Below, piece after piece: positions 25,520-35,261 of a stretch of 64,000 bases of DNA. The stretch is from Bog-473 sp963782415 (GTDB lineage: Bacteria > Actinomycetota > Acidimicrobiia > Acidimicrobiales > RAAP-2): NCBI GenBank assembly GCA_963782415.1, contig CAWAJT010000002.1, positions 62,001 through 126,000 of the forward strand, read 5' to 3'. The stretch's first letter is position 1. Every line of letters begins with the position of its first letter. Both the position numbers and the translations under genes were made by a program. The notes beneath the pieces are model-generated. The model did no database searches. It saw only the letters and a program-made list of their open reading frames with translations, and was not told the DNA's origin.

Positions 25520-26509
25520 GTGTCGGAAAGCAATGCGCGACGTTGCCTTCCTCCCGCCTACCATCGACGTATCGTCCCCAACCCGACCTCCGACAACGCG
25601 GTTTCCGACGGCCCCGCCTCCGACGGCCCCGCCTCCGACGGCCCCACCTCCGACGGCCCCGCCTCCGACGGCCCCACCTCCGACGGCGCGGCGCGCAAGC
25701 CGATCCGCCTCTTCCTGGCCGACGTGGACGGGACGCTCGTGACCAAGGAGAAGATCCTGACCGACGCCGCCATCGCGGCGGTGCGCGACCTGCGTCACGC
25801 AGGCGTTCTCTTCGCGCTGACCAGCGGTCGCCCGCCACGCGGCATGGAGATGCTCCTCGACCCGCTCGACATCGACACCGGGGTCGCCGCCTTCAACGGC
25901 GGCATGATGGTGGACCGCGAGCTCGAGGTCATGGCACAGCACACCCTGCCGCACGACCTCGTCCACCCGCTCGTCGATCACATGCGGTCCTTCGACCTCG
26001 ACGTGTGGCTCTACCGGGGCGCCGACTGGTACGTCCCGGACCCCGACGGTCCGCACGTCGACCGGGAGGCCTGGACGGTGAAGTTCGAACCCAAGGTGAT
26101 GCGGGACGGCATCGAGGGGCTCACCGAGGGCGTGGTCAAGCTGGTCGGCGTCAACGACGATCACGACGCCATCGACAAGGCCGCGCACGCGGCCGCCGAG
26201 AAGTTCGGCGGCAAGGTGACGGCGGCGGCCTCGCAGCCCTACTACCTCGACGTCACCCATCCCAAGGCGAACAAAGGCGAGGTGGCCCGTTACCTGGCTC
26301 GCTGCTACGAGTTGACGCCCGAGGAGATCGCCACCATTGGCGACCAGCCCAACGATATTTTGATGTTCGACCACTCGGGCCTCAGCATCGCCATGGGCAA
26401 TGCCGACCCGGAGGCGAAGGAGGCGGCGCACCGGGTGACGCGGAGCAGCGAGGACGAGGGGTTCGCCTTCGCGGTCGAGCACTTCGTGCTGCCGGCCACA
26501 GCGTCCTAG
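25520..26509 (+). CDS. Cof-type HAD-superfamily phosphatase
   Basis: 329 residues. After a repetitive N-terminal tail, the HAD motifs follow: FLADVDGTLV (nucleophile Asp and general-acid Asp), ALTSGR, a Lys in NKGEVARYL and GDQPNDILMF. The Cof cap domain lies between. Likely dephosphorylates sugar phosphates or cofactors in the cytosol. The only in-frame start before the catalytic domain is GTG at 25520; residues 1-57 are unusual, with a (SDGP-A/T) repeat. The gene is divergent from the flavin-protein gene. Confidence 0.85.
   Translation: MSESNARRCLPPAYHRRIVPNPTSDNAVSDGPASDGPASDGPTSDGPASDGPTSDGAARKPIRLFLADVDGTLVTKEKILTDAAIAAVRDLRHAGVLFALTSGRPPRGMEMLLDPLDIDTGVAAFNGGMMVDRELEVMAQHTLPHDLVHPLVDHMRSFDLDVWLYRGADWYVPDPDGPHVDREAWTVKFEPKVMRDGIEGLTEGVVKLVGVNDDHDAIDKAAHAAAEKFGGKVTAAASQPYYLDVTHPKANKGEVARYLARCYELTPEEIATIGDQPNDILMFDHSGLSIAMGNADPEAKEAAHRVTRSSEDEGFAFAVEHFVLPATAS
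25604..25690 (+). repeat. 15-bp tandem repeat in the HAD gene's N-terminal tail
   Basis: Five full copies of TCCGACGGCCCCRCC and a partial sixth, encoding SDGPA/SDGPT. The repeat is in frame, so copy-number change would alter linker length without breaking the gene. Confidence 0.9.
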
Positions 26510-26566
26510 CGGCGCGGCCCGCCGGCGCATGGTGCGGGACGGCACAGGTCCGCTCGCCGCTCCGGA

Positions 26567-27955
26567 TCAGACACCACGGTGGTTCTCGAAGCGGGCGTAC
26601 TGCTTCAAGAACAACAGGTTGGCCTTGCCGGTCGGGCCGTTCCTATGCTTGGCCACGTCGATCAGCGCGTCATCGGCCCGGTCGATCGGCACCTCGTCGT
26701 TGTACTCCGACTCGCGGTAGATGAACAGGACGACGTCGGCGTCCTGTTCGAGCGATCCCGACTCACGCAAATCGGACAGCTGCGGCGTCTTGTCCGTGCG
26801 CGACTCGAGGTTCCTCGAAAGCTGTGACAGGGCGACGACCGGCACTTCGAGCTCGCGGGCAAGGATCTTGAGGCCGCGGCTGATCTCGGCGATCTCGGTC
26901 TGGCGGTTCTCGGCCCGACCTCGGCCCGTCATCAGCTGCAGGTAGTCGATGACCACCAGGCCGAGGTCGCCCTCAGATTTCTTGAGGCGGCGGGCCCTGG
27001 ACCGGATGTCCATCACCGTGACATTGGGATTGTCGTCGATGAAGATCGGCGCGTTCGACAGGCGCGTCACGGCCATGCCGATCTTGCTCCAGTCCTGGGT
27101 GCGGATCCGGCCGTTCTGGAGGTGCTGCCCGTTGACCTCGGCTTCGGACGCCAACAGGCGCTGGGTCAGCTCCAGGTGGCCCATCTCCAGCGAGAAGAGC
27201 AGCGCTGGTCGTTGCGAGTGCAGGCCGACGTTGGCCAGCACGCCGAGAGCGAAACTCGTCTTCCCCATGCCAGGGCGGGCGCCCACGATGTTCAGAGTCG
27301 AGGGCTGGAGGCCCAGCAGGATCTTGTCCAGCTCGTGGTAGCCGGTGGCGACACCCGTGATCTCCGAGCCACGTTTGCCCAACTCCTCAATGCGGTCCAG
27401 ACCCTCGCCGAGCAGCACCTGAAGGGGCCGCATGGTGTCGACGGTGCGGCGCTCACCGACGTTGAACACCATCTGCTCCGCCTCGTCGACGGCCGCCTTC
27501 ACGTCCTCGGGCACCGAGTAACCGATATCGGCAATGTCTCCGGCGACGCCGATCAGCTTGCGCAACAGCGCATGCTCCTCGACGATGTCGGCGTAGTGGC
27601 GCGCGTTGGCGATGGACGGCGTGTTCGCCTGCAGCGAAATGAAGATGGAGGGATCGCCGACGGCTTCGAGCACTCCCGACCGCTTCAGTTCGTCGGTCAC
27701 CGTCACCGCGTCGATGGCCTCGCCCCGTTCCATGAGCGCCCGAATGGCGCCGAAGATGTGCCCGTGCGCCGGCTTGTAGAAATCGGACGACGAGCACTTC
27801 TCGAGCCCGACGGATGCGGCGTCGTTCGAGAGGAGCATGGCGCCGAGCAGCGACTCCTCGGCCTCGACGTCGTGCGGGGGCACCCGCGCGCCACTCGGCG
27901 CGGAGGATGCAGTCCGCAACTGGCGCGGGCGGGTGTCGTCAAAGGCTTGGACCAC
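26567..27955 (-). CDS. dnaB: Replicative DNA helicase DnaB
   Basis: 462 residues from a GTG. Unwinds DNA ahead of the fork as a hexamer. N-terminal DnaB_N (VPPHDVEAEESLLGAMLL...), Walker A GARPGMGKTS, Walker B LVVIDYLQLM and the DLRESGSLEQDAD segment are intact; no intein interrupts it, unlike many mycobacterial homologues. Last gene of the ribosomal-protein/ssb operon, 182 bases after rplI. Confidence 0.97.
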   Translation of the reverse strand: MVQAFDDTRPRQLRTASSAPSGARVPPHDVEAEESLLGAMLLSNDAASVGLEKCSSSDFYKPAHGHIFGAIRALMERGEAIDAVTVTDELKRSGVLEAVGDPSIFISLQANTPSIANARHYADIVEEHALLRKLIGVAGDIADIGYSVPEDVKAAVDEAEQMVFNVGERRTVDTMRPLQVLLGEGLDRIEELGKRGSEITGVATGYHELDKILLGLQPSTLNIVGARPGMGKTSFALGVLANVGLHSQRPALLFSLEMGHLELTQRLLASEAEVNGQHLQNGRIRTQDWSKIGMAVTRLSNAPIFIDDNPNVTVMDIRSRARRLKKSEGDLGLVVIDYLQLMTGRGRAENRQTEIAEISRGLKILARELEVPVVALSQLSRNLESRTDKTPQLSDLRESGSLEQDADVVLFIYRESEYNDEVPIDRADDALIDVAKHRNGPTGKANLLFLKQYARFENHRGV

Positions 27956-28137
27956 GGCTCACCTACTCTGCCGGTCCCAGCCTGGGGACCGTAAGGCCCC
28001 AATAGGTGTGGGTAAGCGGCGGCCTCGTGTGGAAAAGCGGTGCACGAGTGGTCAGCGGCTGGGGACCATGCAGAACGCAAATCGACACGCCCACATCATG
28101 AGCATGTGGTCGCGACAGAACTGTGGATGCACCCTGG

Positions 28138-28587
28138 TCAGGAGCTTGCGGTGACCTCCAGGGTCACGATGGTGGCCACATCGCGGAACAGCTCGACGGT
28201 CACCTCGAACGACCCGGTCTCCTTGATGTGCTCAGGCAACAAGATGTGCCGGCGGTCGACCTCGATGCCCTTGGTGGCCTTGATGGCGTCGACGACGTCG
28301 GACGGCCCGATGGACCCGAAGAGCCGTCCCGCCCCCGATGCCCTGGCGGCAATGGGAATCACCGCGCCGGCGAGCACCGTTGCTTGCGCTTCGGCCGCGC
28401 TGCGGTCCTGTGCTTCACGCAAGTCACGGCCGCGTCGCATCTGCTCGGCCTGACCCGTGACACCCTCGGTCGCAACGATGGCGCGACCCTCGGGCAAGAG
28501 GAAGTTCCGGGCGAAGCCGCCCGCCACCTTGACGATGTCCCCCCTGCGCCCGACGCCGGCGACGTCGTCCCGCAACAGGACCTTCAT
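28138..28587 (-). CDS. rplI: 50S ribosomal protein bL9
   Basis: 149 residues, the expected length. The N-terminal MKVLLRDDVAGVGRRGDIVKVAGGFARNFL is the classic L9 rRNA-binding start, joined by a long helix to the C-terminal domain. The ATG overlaps the rpsR stop (ATGA), so translation is coupled. Confidence 0.97.
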   Translation of the reverse strand: MKVLLRDDVAGVGRRGDIVKVAGGFARNFLLPEGRAIVATEGVTGQAEQMRRGRDLREAQDRSAAEAQATVLAGAVIPIAARASGAGRLFGSIGPSDVVDAIKATKGIEVDRRHILLPEHIKETGSFEVTVELFRDVATIVTLEVTASS

Positions 28588-29078
28588 GCGTCCGCTCCCG
28601 CCTCGGTCGCCTCGACGGCGACCTCGACCACGGCGCCGGCTTCGGCGTCGGCCTCGGCCTGCTCCACGATGGCCAGCGCCTCGTCCGGCGCATCCTCGGC
28701 GCCACCGCCACCCGAGGGCCGTGGGCGGGCGGCCTCGGGGGGCACCGAGTCCAGTGTGCGCTCACCCCGGTCACGGCCGCCGCGCCCTCCGGGGCGCTCG
28801 GTCACGGTGCGCTGGGTGTAGGGCAGCAGCACGAGCTCGCGCGCCGTCTTGATCGCCATGGCCAACGCCCGCTGGTGCTGGGCACAGTTGCCCGTCACCC
28901 GGCGCGAGCGGATCTTCCCGCGGTCGCTCATGTACTTGCGCAGCATGGGGACGTCCTTGTAGTCGACCCACTCGACCTTGTCGCGGCAGAGCGCGCAGGG
29001 CTTCTTCTTGACCCGGCGGCCGAGGTCCTTGGGGGCTCGCCGTGAGGTCGTCCCGCCGCGCTGGTTGTTCCGTGCCAT
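28584..29078 (-). CDS. rpsR: 30S ribosomal protein bS18 with long C-terminal extension
   Basis: 164 residues against the usual 75-90. Residues about 22-85 are a normal S18 with the zinc-binding CALC and NCAQHQ pair (the zinc-binding form of S18). From about residue 90 a Gly/Arg-rich segment (RPGGRGGRDRGERT) leads into an Ala/Glu-rich acidic tail. The frame runs on without a stop and overlaps rplI by ATGA, so the extension is probably translated, although a frameshift near the S18 end cannot be excluded. ssb overlaps it by one base. Confidence 0.93.
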   Translation of the reverse strand: MARNNQRGGTTSRRAPKDLGRRVKKKPCALCRDKVEWVDYKDVPMLRKYMSDRGKIRSRRVTGNCAQHQRALAMAIKTARELVLLPYTQRTVTERPGGRGGRDRGERTLDSVPPEAARPRPSGGGGAEDAPDEALAIVEQAEADAEAGAVVEVAVEATEAGADA

Positions 29079-29572
29079 CAGAAGGGCTCCTCATCGAATC
29101 CGTAACCGGCGCCGGCATCTGGCGCGGCCTGGGGTTGTGCCGGCGGAGCGGCCGGTCGGCCACCCCCTCCCCCTCCGCCGCCACCCCGGCTGTACTCACC
29201 GGGCCCTCGACGCTCGTTCTTGGTGATCTGCGCAGTGGCCCAGCGCAGCGACGGGCCGATCTCGTCGGCCACCACCTCCACCTTGGAGCGGCGATCGCCC
29301 TCCTGGGTCTCCCAGCTGCGCTGCTCGAGGCGGCCGGCCACCATGACCCTCGATCCGCGAACGATGCTCTCGCTCACGTTCTCGGCCATCTCGCGCCAGC
29401 ACACGACGTCGAAGAAGGAGGTCGCCTCCTCCCACTCTTGGGTCTGGCGGTTCTGCCAGCGGCGGTTGACCGCCAACCCGAAGGTGACATTGGCCTGGCC
29501 GGTGTTGGTGAAGCGCAATTCGGGATCGCGGGTCACGTTCCCGACCAGCGTCACGCTGTTGTCTGACGGCAT
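29078..29572 (-). CDS. ssb: Single-stranded DNA-binding protein
   Basis: 164 residues. The OB fold starts MPSDNSVTLVGNVTRDPELRFT; a glycine-rich linker with nine or more consecutive Gly leads to the acidic tip FDEEPF that recruits partner proteins. The ATG at 29572 follows GAGAGGAG. It lies between rpsF and rpsR, the standard arrangement, and its stop shares one base with the rpsR start. Confidence 0.97.
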   Translation of the reverse strand: MPSDNSVTLVGNVTRDPELRFTNTGQANVTFGLAVNRRWQNRQTQEWEEATSFFDVVCWREMAENVSESIVRGSRVMVAGRLEQRSWETQEGDRRSKVEVVADEIGPSLRWATAQITKNERRGPGEYSRGGGGGGGGGRPAAPPAQPQAAPDAGAGYGFDEEPF

Positions 29573-29594
29573 GTCTGCTCCTCTCGCCGGTCGC

Positions 29595-29915
29595 TCAGCT
29601 GGCCGCGGTCTCGGCGGCGGGGGCCTTGTGGTCCGGCAGGCGCACGACCTTGTGGCGGACGACCTCGTCGGCCAGGCTGAGCATGCGGTCCAGGGCCGCC
29701 ACGGTCTCGGGTTCGGCGCTGAATTCGACCACGACGTAGTACCCCTCACGCTTGTGGTTGACCTCGTAGGCCAAAGTGCGCTTGCCCCATCGGTCAATGG
29801 CACCGGGGGTGCCCCCGGTGGTGCGGATCACGTCGAGGGCCTGGTCGAGCACGCCCTGAATCACCGTTGGTTCGGTGGTGGCCTCGAAGATGGCCATGAC
29901 TTCGTAGGGCCGCAT
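29595..29915 (-). CDS. rpsF: 30S ribosomal protein bS6
   Basis: 106 residues. MRPYEVMAIFEATTEP, the 'WGKRTLAYEVNHKREGYYVVVEF' strand pair and the C-terminal KVVRLPDH identify S6, which pairs with S18 on the small subunit. First gene of the rpsF-ssb-rpsR-rplI-dnaB operon. A 13-base palindrome (CCTGAC-G-GTCAGG, 29953-29965) lies 38 bases upstream and may be part of the leader. Confidence 0.97.
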   Translation of the reverse strand: MRPYEVMAIFEATTEPTVIQGVLDQALDVIRTTGGTPGAIDRWGKRTLAYEVNHKREGYYVVVEFSAEPETVAALDRMLSLADEVVRHKVVRLPDHKAPAAETAAS

Positions 29916-30013
29916 ATGCGGCGTACCTCCCTCTGGACCGGCGAGCCGGGCCCCTGACGGTCAGGAGCAGGGTCTGTTGCGGGGAGCCATGCTAGCCGTC
30001 CCGCCTCGGGGCG

Positions 30014-30856
30014 TCAGCGCAGGGCCTCGCCCAGCTCCTTGGGGGCGTGGTAGGTCTCCGCCTCGCCCGGGAAATTCCCCGTGCGCACGTCGTCGGCGAA
30101 GGCGGCAATGGCCTCGGTGGCGATGCGGCCGACATCGGCGTACTGGCGCACGAACTTGGGCGGGGTGGCGTTCCCCAGTCCCAGCAGGTCGTGGAAGACC
30201 AGCACCTGGCCGTCGCAGGCGGGCCCGGCCCCGATGCCGATCGTGGGCACGTCGAGCTGCTCGGTGACCGCGGCGCCGAGCACGTCGGGCACGCCCTCGA
30301 GCACGAAGCCGAAGCAGCCGGCGGCGGCGAGGGCCTTGGCCGCATCGAGCAGGGCGCTGGCCGCGTCCACACTCTTGCCCTGCACCCGGTAGCCCATCGA
30401 CAGGACCGATTGGGGCGTGAGGCCCAGATGGCCCATGACGGGGATTTCGGCGCGGATGATGGCCTCCACGACTGGGAGGCGCGCCCGCCCACCCTCCAGC
30501 TTGATGGCCTGCGCCCCGGCGCGGATCAGAGTGGCGGCGTTGCGGACCGCCTCGTCGGGGGACAGGTGATAGCTCATCCACGGCATGTCGCCCAGGATCA
30601 GGCAGTGCGGCCGGGCGCGGGCCACGGCGGCGGTGTGGTGCGCCATGACGTCGATGTCGACGTGCAACGTGTCGGTGTACCCCAGCACGTTGTTGGCCAC
30701 GGAGTCACCCACCAAGATGATGTCGGCGCCCGCTTCCGAGACGATGCGCGCGCCGGGCTCGTCGTAGGCGGTGACCATGACGATCGGCGTGGCGCCGTCT
30801 CGCCGCTTGCGCGCCCGCAGCGCAGGCACGGTGACGCTGGCTCGACCGCCGCTCAC
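30014..30856 (-). CDS. panB: 3-methyl-2-oxobutanoate hydroxymethyltransferase
   Basis: 280 residues from a GTG at 30856. First step of pantothenate (coenzyme A) synthesis: transfers a one-carbon unit from methylene-tetrahydrofolate to 2-oxoisovalerate. Family motifs VMVTAYDEPGARI, ILVGDSVANNVLGY, KLEGG, GHLGLTPQ and GIGAGPACDGQVLV with the metal-binding Asp residues are all present. Overlaps the upstream DUF5318 gene by GTGA. Confidence 0.96.
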   Translation of the reverse strand: MSGGRASVTVPALRARKRRDGATPIVMVTAYDEPGARIVSEAGADIILVGDSVANNVLGYTDTLHVDIDVMAHHTAAVARARPHCLILGDMPWMSYHLSPDEAVRNAATLIRAGAQAIKLEGGRARLPVVEAIIRAEIPVMGHLGLTPQSVLSMGYRVQGKSVDAASALLDAAKALAAAGCFGFVLEGVPDVLGAAVTEQLDVPTIGIGAGPACDGQVLVFHDLLGLGNATPPKFVRQYADVGRIATEAIAAFADDVRTGNFPGEAETYHAPKELGEALR

Positions 30857-31251
30857 CGGGCCGGCACCGCCTTCTTCTGGCGCGGCGTGCGGCCACCAGC
30901 GGGGTACTTGCGCATCAGGTGGTGCCAGGCGCAGGCGGGGCAGACCTCGACCTCGTAACACAGGACGGGCTCCTCACGCCGGCACAATGCCTTGAGCTCG
31001 GCTGCGGTGCCCGGGCAGCGGCCGCCCGGTGGGAGCTTCGCCCCGAAGACGAAGGTGACGGTGACGAGCCGCCCGTCGTCGCAGATCGGGCAGACCTCCT
31101 TGGTCGCCCGACCAACGTTGCGCGCCGCCCGCAGCAACTCGGGGTGGGCGTCGCAGACGTCGGTCTGCAGCACCTTGCCCTGCTCGACCGCCTGGACCAC
31201 CCCGTTTCGAATGATCCGGTACTCGACCTCGGCCGTGACATCAGGGCTCAC
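30853..31251 (-). CDS. DUF5318 family protein
   Basis: 132 residues from the GTG at 31251; a GTG at 31350 would give 165. The DUF5318 pattern is clear: TDVCDAHPELLRAARNVG, CPICDDGRLVTVTFVFG, and VEVCPACAWHHL. Two CxxC pairs (CPIC and CPAC) suggest one structural zinc. Function unknown; conserved in actinobacteria. GTGA overlap with panB. The shorter start is preferred because the family begins just before the conserved VEYRIIRNG-like segment. Confidence 0.8.
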   Translation of the reverse strand: MSPDVTAEVEYRIIRNGVVQAVEQGKVLQTDVCDAHPELLRAARNVGRATKEVCPICDDGRLVTVTFVFGAKLPPGGRCPGTAAELKALCRREEPVLCYEVEVCPACAWHHLMRKYPAGGRTPRQKKAVPAR

Positions 31252-31387
31252 CGCACGGGATGGAGACCTCGGTTCCGAGGTGACGGACACGGCGGCCAGG
31301 CTACCCCCCGCGTCCCGAATCGGGAACCACTTGCGTGGCAAATCAGGCACGAGCGTGACGGGCGCGCCACGGCAGTGTTTGCGCCGC

Positions 31388-31406
31388 TATATCGAATCGA
31401 TATACT
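31388..31406 (+). promoter_or_regulatory. PadR operator overlapping a -10 box
   Basis: TATATCGA-A-TCGATATA (31388-31404) is a perfect 17-base palindrome in otherwise GC-rich DNA. Its right arm runs into TATACT (31401-31406), a good -10. The padR ATG follows 8 bases later, at the usual -10-to-start distance, with no ribosome-binding site between, so the transcript is probably leaderless and repressed by its own product. Confidence 0.7.
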
Positions 31407-31414
31407 TCTTCGTT

Positions 31415-32074
31415 ATGTTGGATCTGGCCATCCTGGGCCTCCTCGAAGAGGGCGATCTCCACGGCTACGAGATACGCCGCCAATTGCGGGAGCACCTGGG
31501 CCTTTTGGCCAACGTCTCGTTCGGTTCGATCTACCCCGCCTTGACCCGGCTGGAGAAGTCGGGGGCTGTGGTGGCCACCGCAGGCGCGGGCACCGACGGC
31601 CCTGCCTCGCCGGCCGCGTCGGCACCCCCGACGGGCTCGCTGAGCGGCGAGCTGGCCGTGCTGCGGGCGCGGCGGCACTCCCCCGCGCGGGCCCGGAAGG
31701 GCCGCAAGGTCTACCGCATCACCGACGCCGGCCACGCGCTCTTCGTCGAGCTGCTGGCGGGCAGCGGGACCACCGACGACGCCCGCAGCTTCGGGCTCCG
31801 GCTGGCCTTCGCCCGGCATCTCGCCCCCCAGGCCCGGCTCACGCTTCTCGAGCGCCGTCGGGCCCAGCTGGTCCAGCGCCTGGCCGAAGCCGAGGCCGCA
31901 CGCGCCGACCTCGACGTCTACGCCCGCTCGGTCGTGCAGCACACCGCCGACGGCGTCGCCCGCGACATCAGCTGGCTCGACACGCTCATCGCGTCCGAGC
32001 GTGCCGCCCTCACGACCGACCCCGCCACGACGGCATCGACCACCGCCGGCACGGAGCCGGAACCGGTGGCCTGA
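31415..32074 (+). CDS. PadR-family transcriptional regulator
   Basis: 219 residues. Winged helix at residues 1-60 (MLDLAILGLLEEGDLHGYEIRRQL...SFGSIYPALTRLEKSG) and again at KGRKVYRITDAG, then a C-terminal helical dimerisation domain (120-195). An Ala/Pro/Ser-rich insertion of about 40 residues splits the wing. It lies 38 bases upstream of ino1, as in Mycobacterium, where a PadR gene neighbours ino1, so it probably regulates inositol-phosphate synthesis. The palindrome upstream suggests autoregulation. Confidence 0.92.
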   Translation: MLDLAILGLLEEGDLHGYEIRRQLREHLGLLANVSFGSIYPALTRLEKSGAVVATAGAGTDGPASPAASAPPTGSLSGELAVLRARRHSPARARKGRKVYRITDAGHALFVELLAGSGTTDDARSFGLRLAFARHLAPQARLTLLERRRAQLVQRLAEAEAARADLDVYARSVVQHTADGVARDISWLDTLIASERAALTTDPATTASTTAGTEPEPVA

Positions 32075-32112
32075 TCAGAACCCGCCTCACCCATACCAAA
32101 GGAGACACGTCC

Positions 32113-33213
<1,101 letters not shown>

Positions 33214-33336
33214 CCCGGCCGCCGGGCCTCGAGGCGCTGGTTGGACCCCCGCGATCGGGAGTACCGACTCGTCGTTCCGACCGCGTCATGACGCTCGTTC
33301 TCGGTCGCCGTCCTTCGTCGGAGGCGTTCGTACCCC

Positions 33337-33822
33337 TCAGACGAGGATGCGCTCGTCCGGAGCCCGCACGCCCACGACGGCGAGGGTGCGCCCCATACCG
33401 AGAAACATGCCGCAGCAGATGGTGAGGTCCGCCAGCTCGGCCTCGGAGAAGGCGCCGTGCAGGCGGGCCCACAGCGCGTCGTCCATGGCGAGGTGGTCGA
33501 TGGCGAAGCGCTCGGCAAACTCCGCCGCCAACCGCTCGCGCCCGCTCAGCCCGGTGGCGGAGCGCCAGTCGGTCACCTCCGCGTAGAAGGGCTCATCGGC
33601 GCCGGCGGCCTCGCCGTCTCGGGCCCGGGTGTCGCGGCAGACCGCACAGTCGTTGATCAGCGCGATCGTCCAGCGGGCCGCCTCGCGCTCACGCACGGGC
33701 AGCTGCGAGTTGCCGTAGACCGCGGCTGACAGCTTGCCCATTCCCGCCGCCATGTCGGCGCGCAGCAACGCCCAGTCGATGTGCTCGCCCATGCCGCTCT
33801 CCGGTGCCGCAATCCTCGTCAT
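33337..33822 (-). CDS. Carboxymuconolactone decarboxylase/AhpD-like protein
   Basis: 161 residues from the ATG at 33822. The 'ALINDCAVCRDTRARDGEAAG' region has the CxxC plus downstream helix of AhpD-like alkylhydroperoxidase folds, here with R-D in place of the usual H-x-x-x-H ending. The C-terminal 'DLTICCGMFLGMGRTLAVVG' helix is typical. Possibly an antioxidant or ring-cleaving enzyme. It ends 10 bases after the cca stop region begins and shares the minus strand with cca, so it may be the distal gene of that unit. Confidence 0.8.
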   Translation of the reverse strand: MTRIAAPESGMGEHIDWALLRADMAAGMGKLSAAVYGNSQLPVREREAARWTIALINDCAVCRDTRARDGEAAGADEPFYAEVTDWRSATGLSGRERLAAEFAERFAIDHLAMDDALWARLHGAFSEAELADLTICCGMFLGMGRTLAVVGVRAPDERILV

Positions 33823-33832
33823 GCCCACGAGG

Positions 33833-35227
33833 CTACTGGCGCTCCGCCCACCAGTCCCGCAGCCGCCGAGCAGCCTCCTCCTCGCCCAGCTGACCCTCGT
33901 CCAGGCGCAGCTCCATGAGGAAGTCCAGGGCGTAGCCGACGTCACGCCCCGGTCCGATGCCCAGCAGCCGCATCACCTGGTTCCCGTCGAGGTCGGGGCG
34001 CAGAGCCCTGAGCTCCTCCTCCTCGCCGAGCTCGGTGATGCGCGCCTCCAGCTCGTCCATGCGTCGCGCCAGGGCCCGCGCCTTGGCCGCATTGCGCGTC
34101 GTGCAGTCGCATCGAGTGAGTTCGTTGAGCAGGTCGAGATGCTCACCGGCGTCGCGCACATAGCGACGTACCGCCTTGTCGGTCCAGCCCAGGCGGTAGG
34201 TGTGGAAGCGCAAGTGCAGCTCCACCAGCCGCACGACCGTGTCGATGTCGGCGGCGGAGTAGCGCAATGCCTCCATGCGTGTCCGCGTCATCCGGGCACC
34301 GACGACCTCATGGTGGTGGAAGCTCACGCCGCCGTCGGTGATGGCGCGCGTACGGGGTTTGCCGACGTCGTGGAACAGCGCAGCGAGGCGCAGCAACCGG
34401 TTCGGCGACGTCTTGTCGACGACTGCCAGCGTGTGGGCCAACACGTCCTTGTGACGGTGGATCGGGTCCTGCTCGAGCGCCAGCCCCGGCAATTCGGGCA
34501 GGAACTCCTCCGCCAGTCCGGTGCGCACCACGAACCACAGCGCCACCGACGGCACGTCCACGAGGACGATCTTGTCCAGCTCGTCGCGGATCCGTTCGGC
34601 CGAGACGATGGAGAGACGCCCGTGCATCCGTTCCACCGCCGCCGTGAGGGCGGCGTCGGGCTCCATGGAGAAGCGGGCCGCGAAGCGGGCCGCCCGCAGC
34701 ATCCGCAGCGGGTCGTCGCCGAAGGAGATCTCCGGGTCGAGCGGGGTGCGCAGCCGGCGCGCCGCCAGATCCCCGAGGCCGTTGAAGGGATCGATCAGCT
34801 GCATCTCGGGCAGGCGCAGAGCCAAGGCGTTGATGGTGAAGTCGCGGCGTGACAGATCCACCACCACGTCGTCGCCGAAGGTCACCTCGGGCTTGCGCGA
34901 GTCGGGCACGTAGACCTCGGCCCGGTGCGTGGTGATCTCGTAGACCTGGTTGCCCTTCCGGCAGCCGATCGTCCCGTACTTCTCGCCCTGGGTCCAGATG
35001 TCGTCAGCCCAACCCTGGACCAGCCGCTCCGTCTCCGCCGGCAGTGCGTCCGTGGTCAAGTCGAGGTCGTGGGCCTCGGCCGTGCCCGCCGGCCCCGGGA
35101 AGAGAGCGTCGCGGACCGAACCACCGACCAAAAAAAGGGACCGGCCGCCCGCGGCAAAGCGGCGTCCGACCTCCTCGGTCGCCTCGACGTAGGGGCGGAA
35201 CCGCTCAGGAACCGACGTGGACTGCAC
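33833..35227 (-). CDS. cca: CCA tRNA nucleotidyltransferase with HD domain
   Basis: 464 residues from a GTG. Class II polymerase-beta-like enzyme that adds CCA to tRNA 3' ends: FLVGGSVRDALF, HDLDLTTDA with catalytic Asp residues, RRDFTINALAL and DPLRMLRAARFAARF. An HD phosphohydrolase domain follows (LAALFHDVGKP). In Mycobacterium the orthologue (PcnA) sits beside the same DUF6049 and murJ genes. Divergent from the DUF6049 gene with only 34 bases between. Confidence 0.93.
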   Translation of the reverse strand: MQSTSVPERFRPYVEATEEVGRRFAAGGRSLFLVGGSVRDALFPGPAGTAEAHDLDLTTDALPAETERLVQGWADDIWTQGEKYGTIGCRKGNQVYEITTHRAEVYVPDSRKPEVTFGDDVVVDLSRRDFTINALALRLPEMQLIDPFNGLGDLAARRLRTPLDPEISFGDDPLRMLRAARFAARFSMEPDAALTAAVERMHGRLSIVSAERIRDELDKIVLVDVPSVALWFVVRTGLAEEFLPELPGLALEQDPIHRHKDVLAHTLAVVDKTSPNRLLRLAALFHDVGKPRTRAITDGGVSFHHHEVVGARMTRTRMEALRYSAADIDTVVRLVELHLRFHTYRLGWTDKAVRRYVRDAGEHLDLLNELTRCDCTTRNAAKARALARRMDELEARITELGEEEELRALRPDLDGNQVMRLLGIGPGRDVGYALDFLMELRLDEGQLGEEEAARRLRDWWAERQ

Positions 35228-35261
35228 CCGCCCACGGTAGTGCGCCCTCTAGCCTCTCCTT

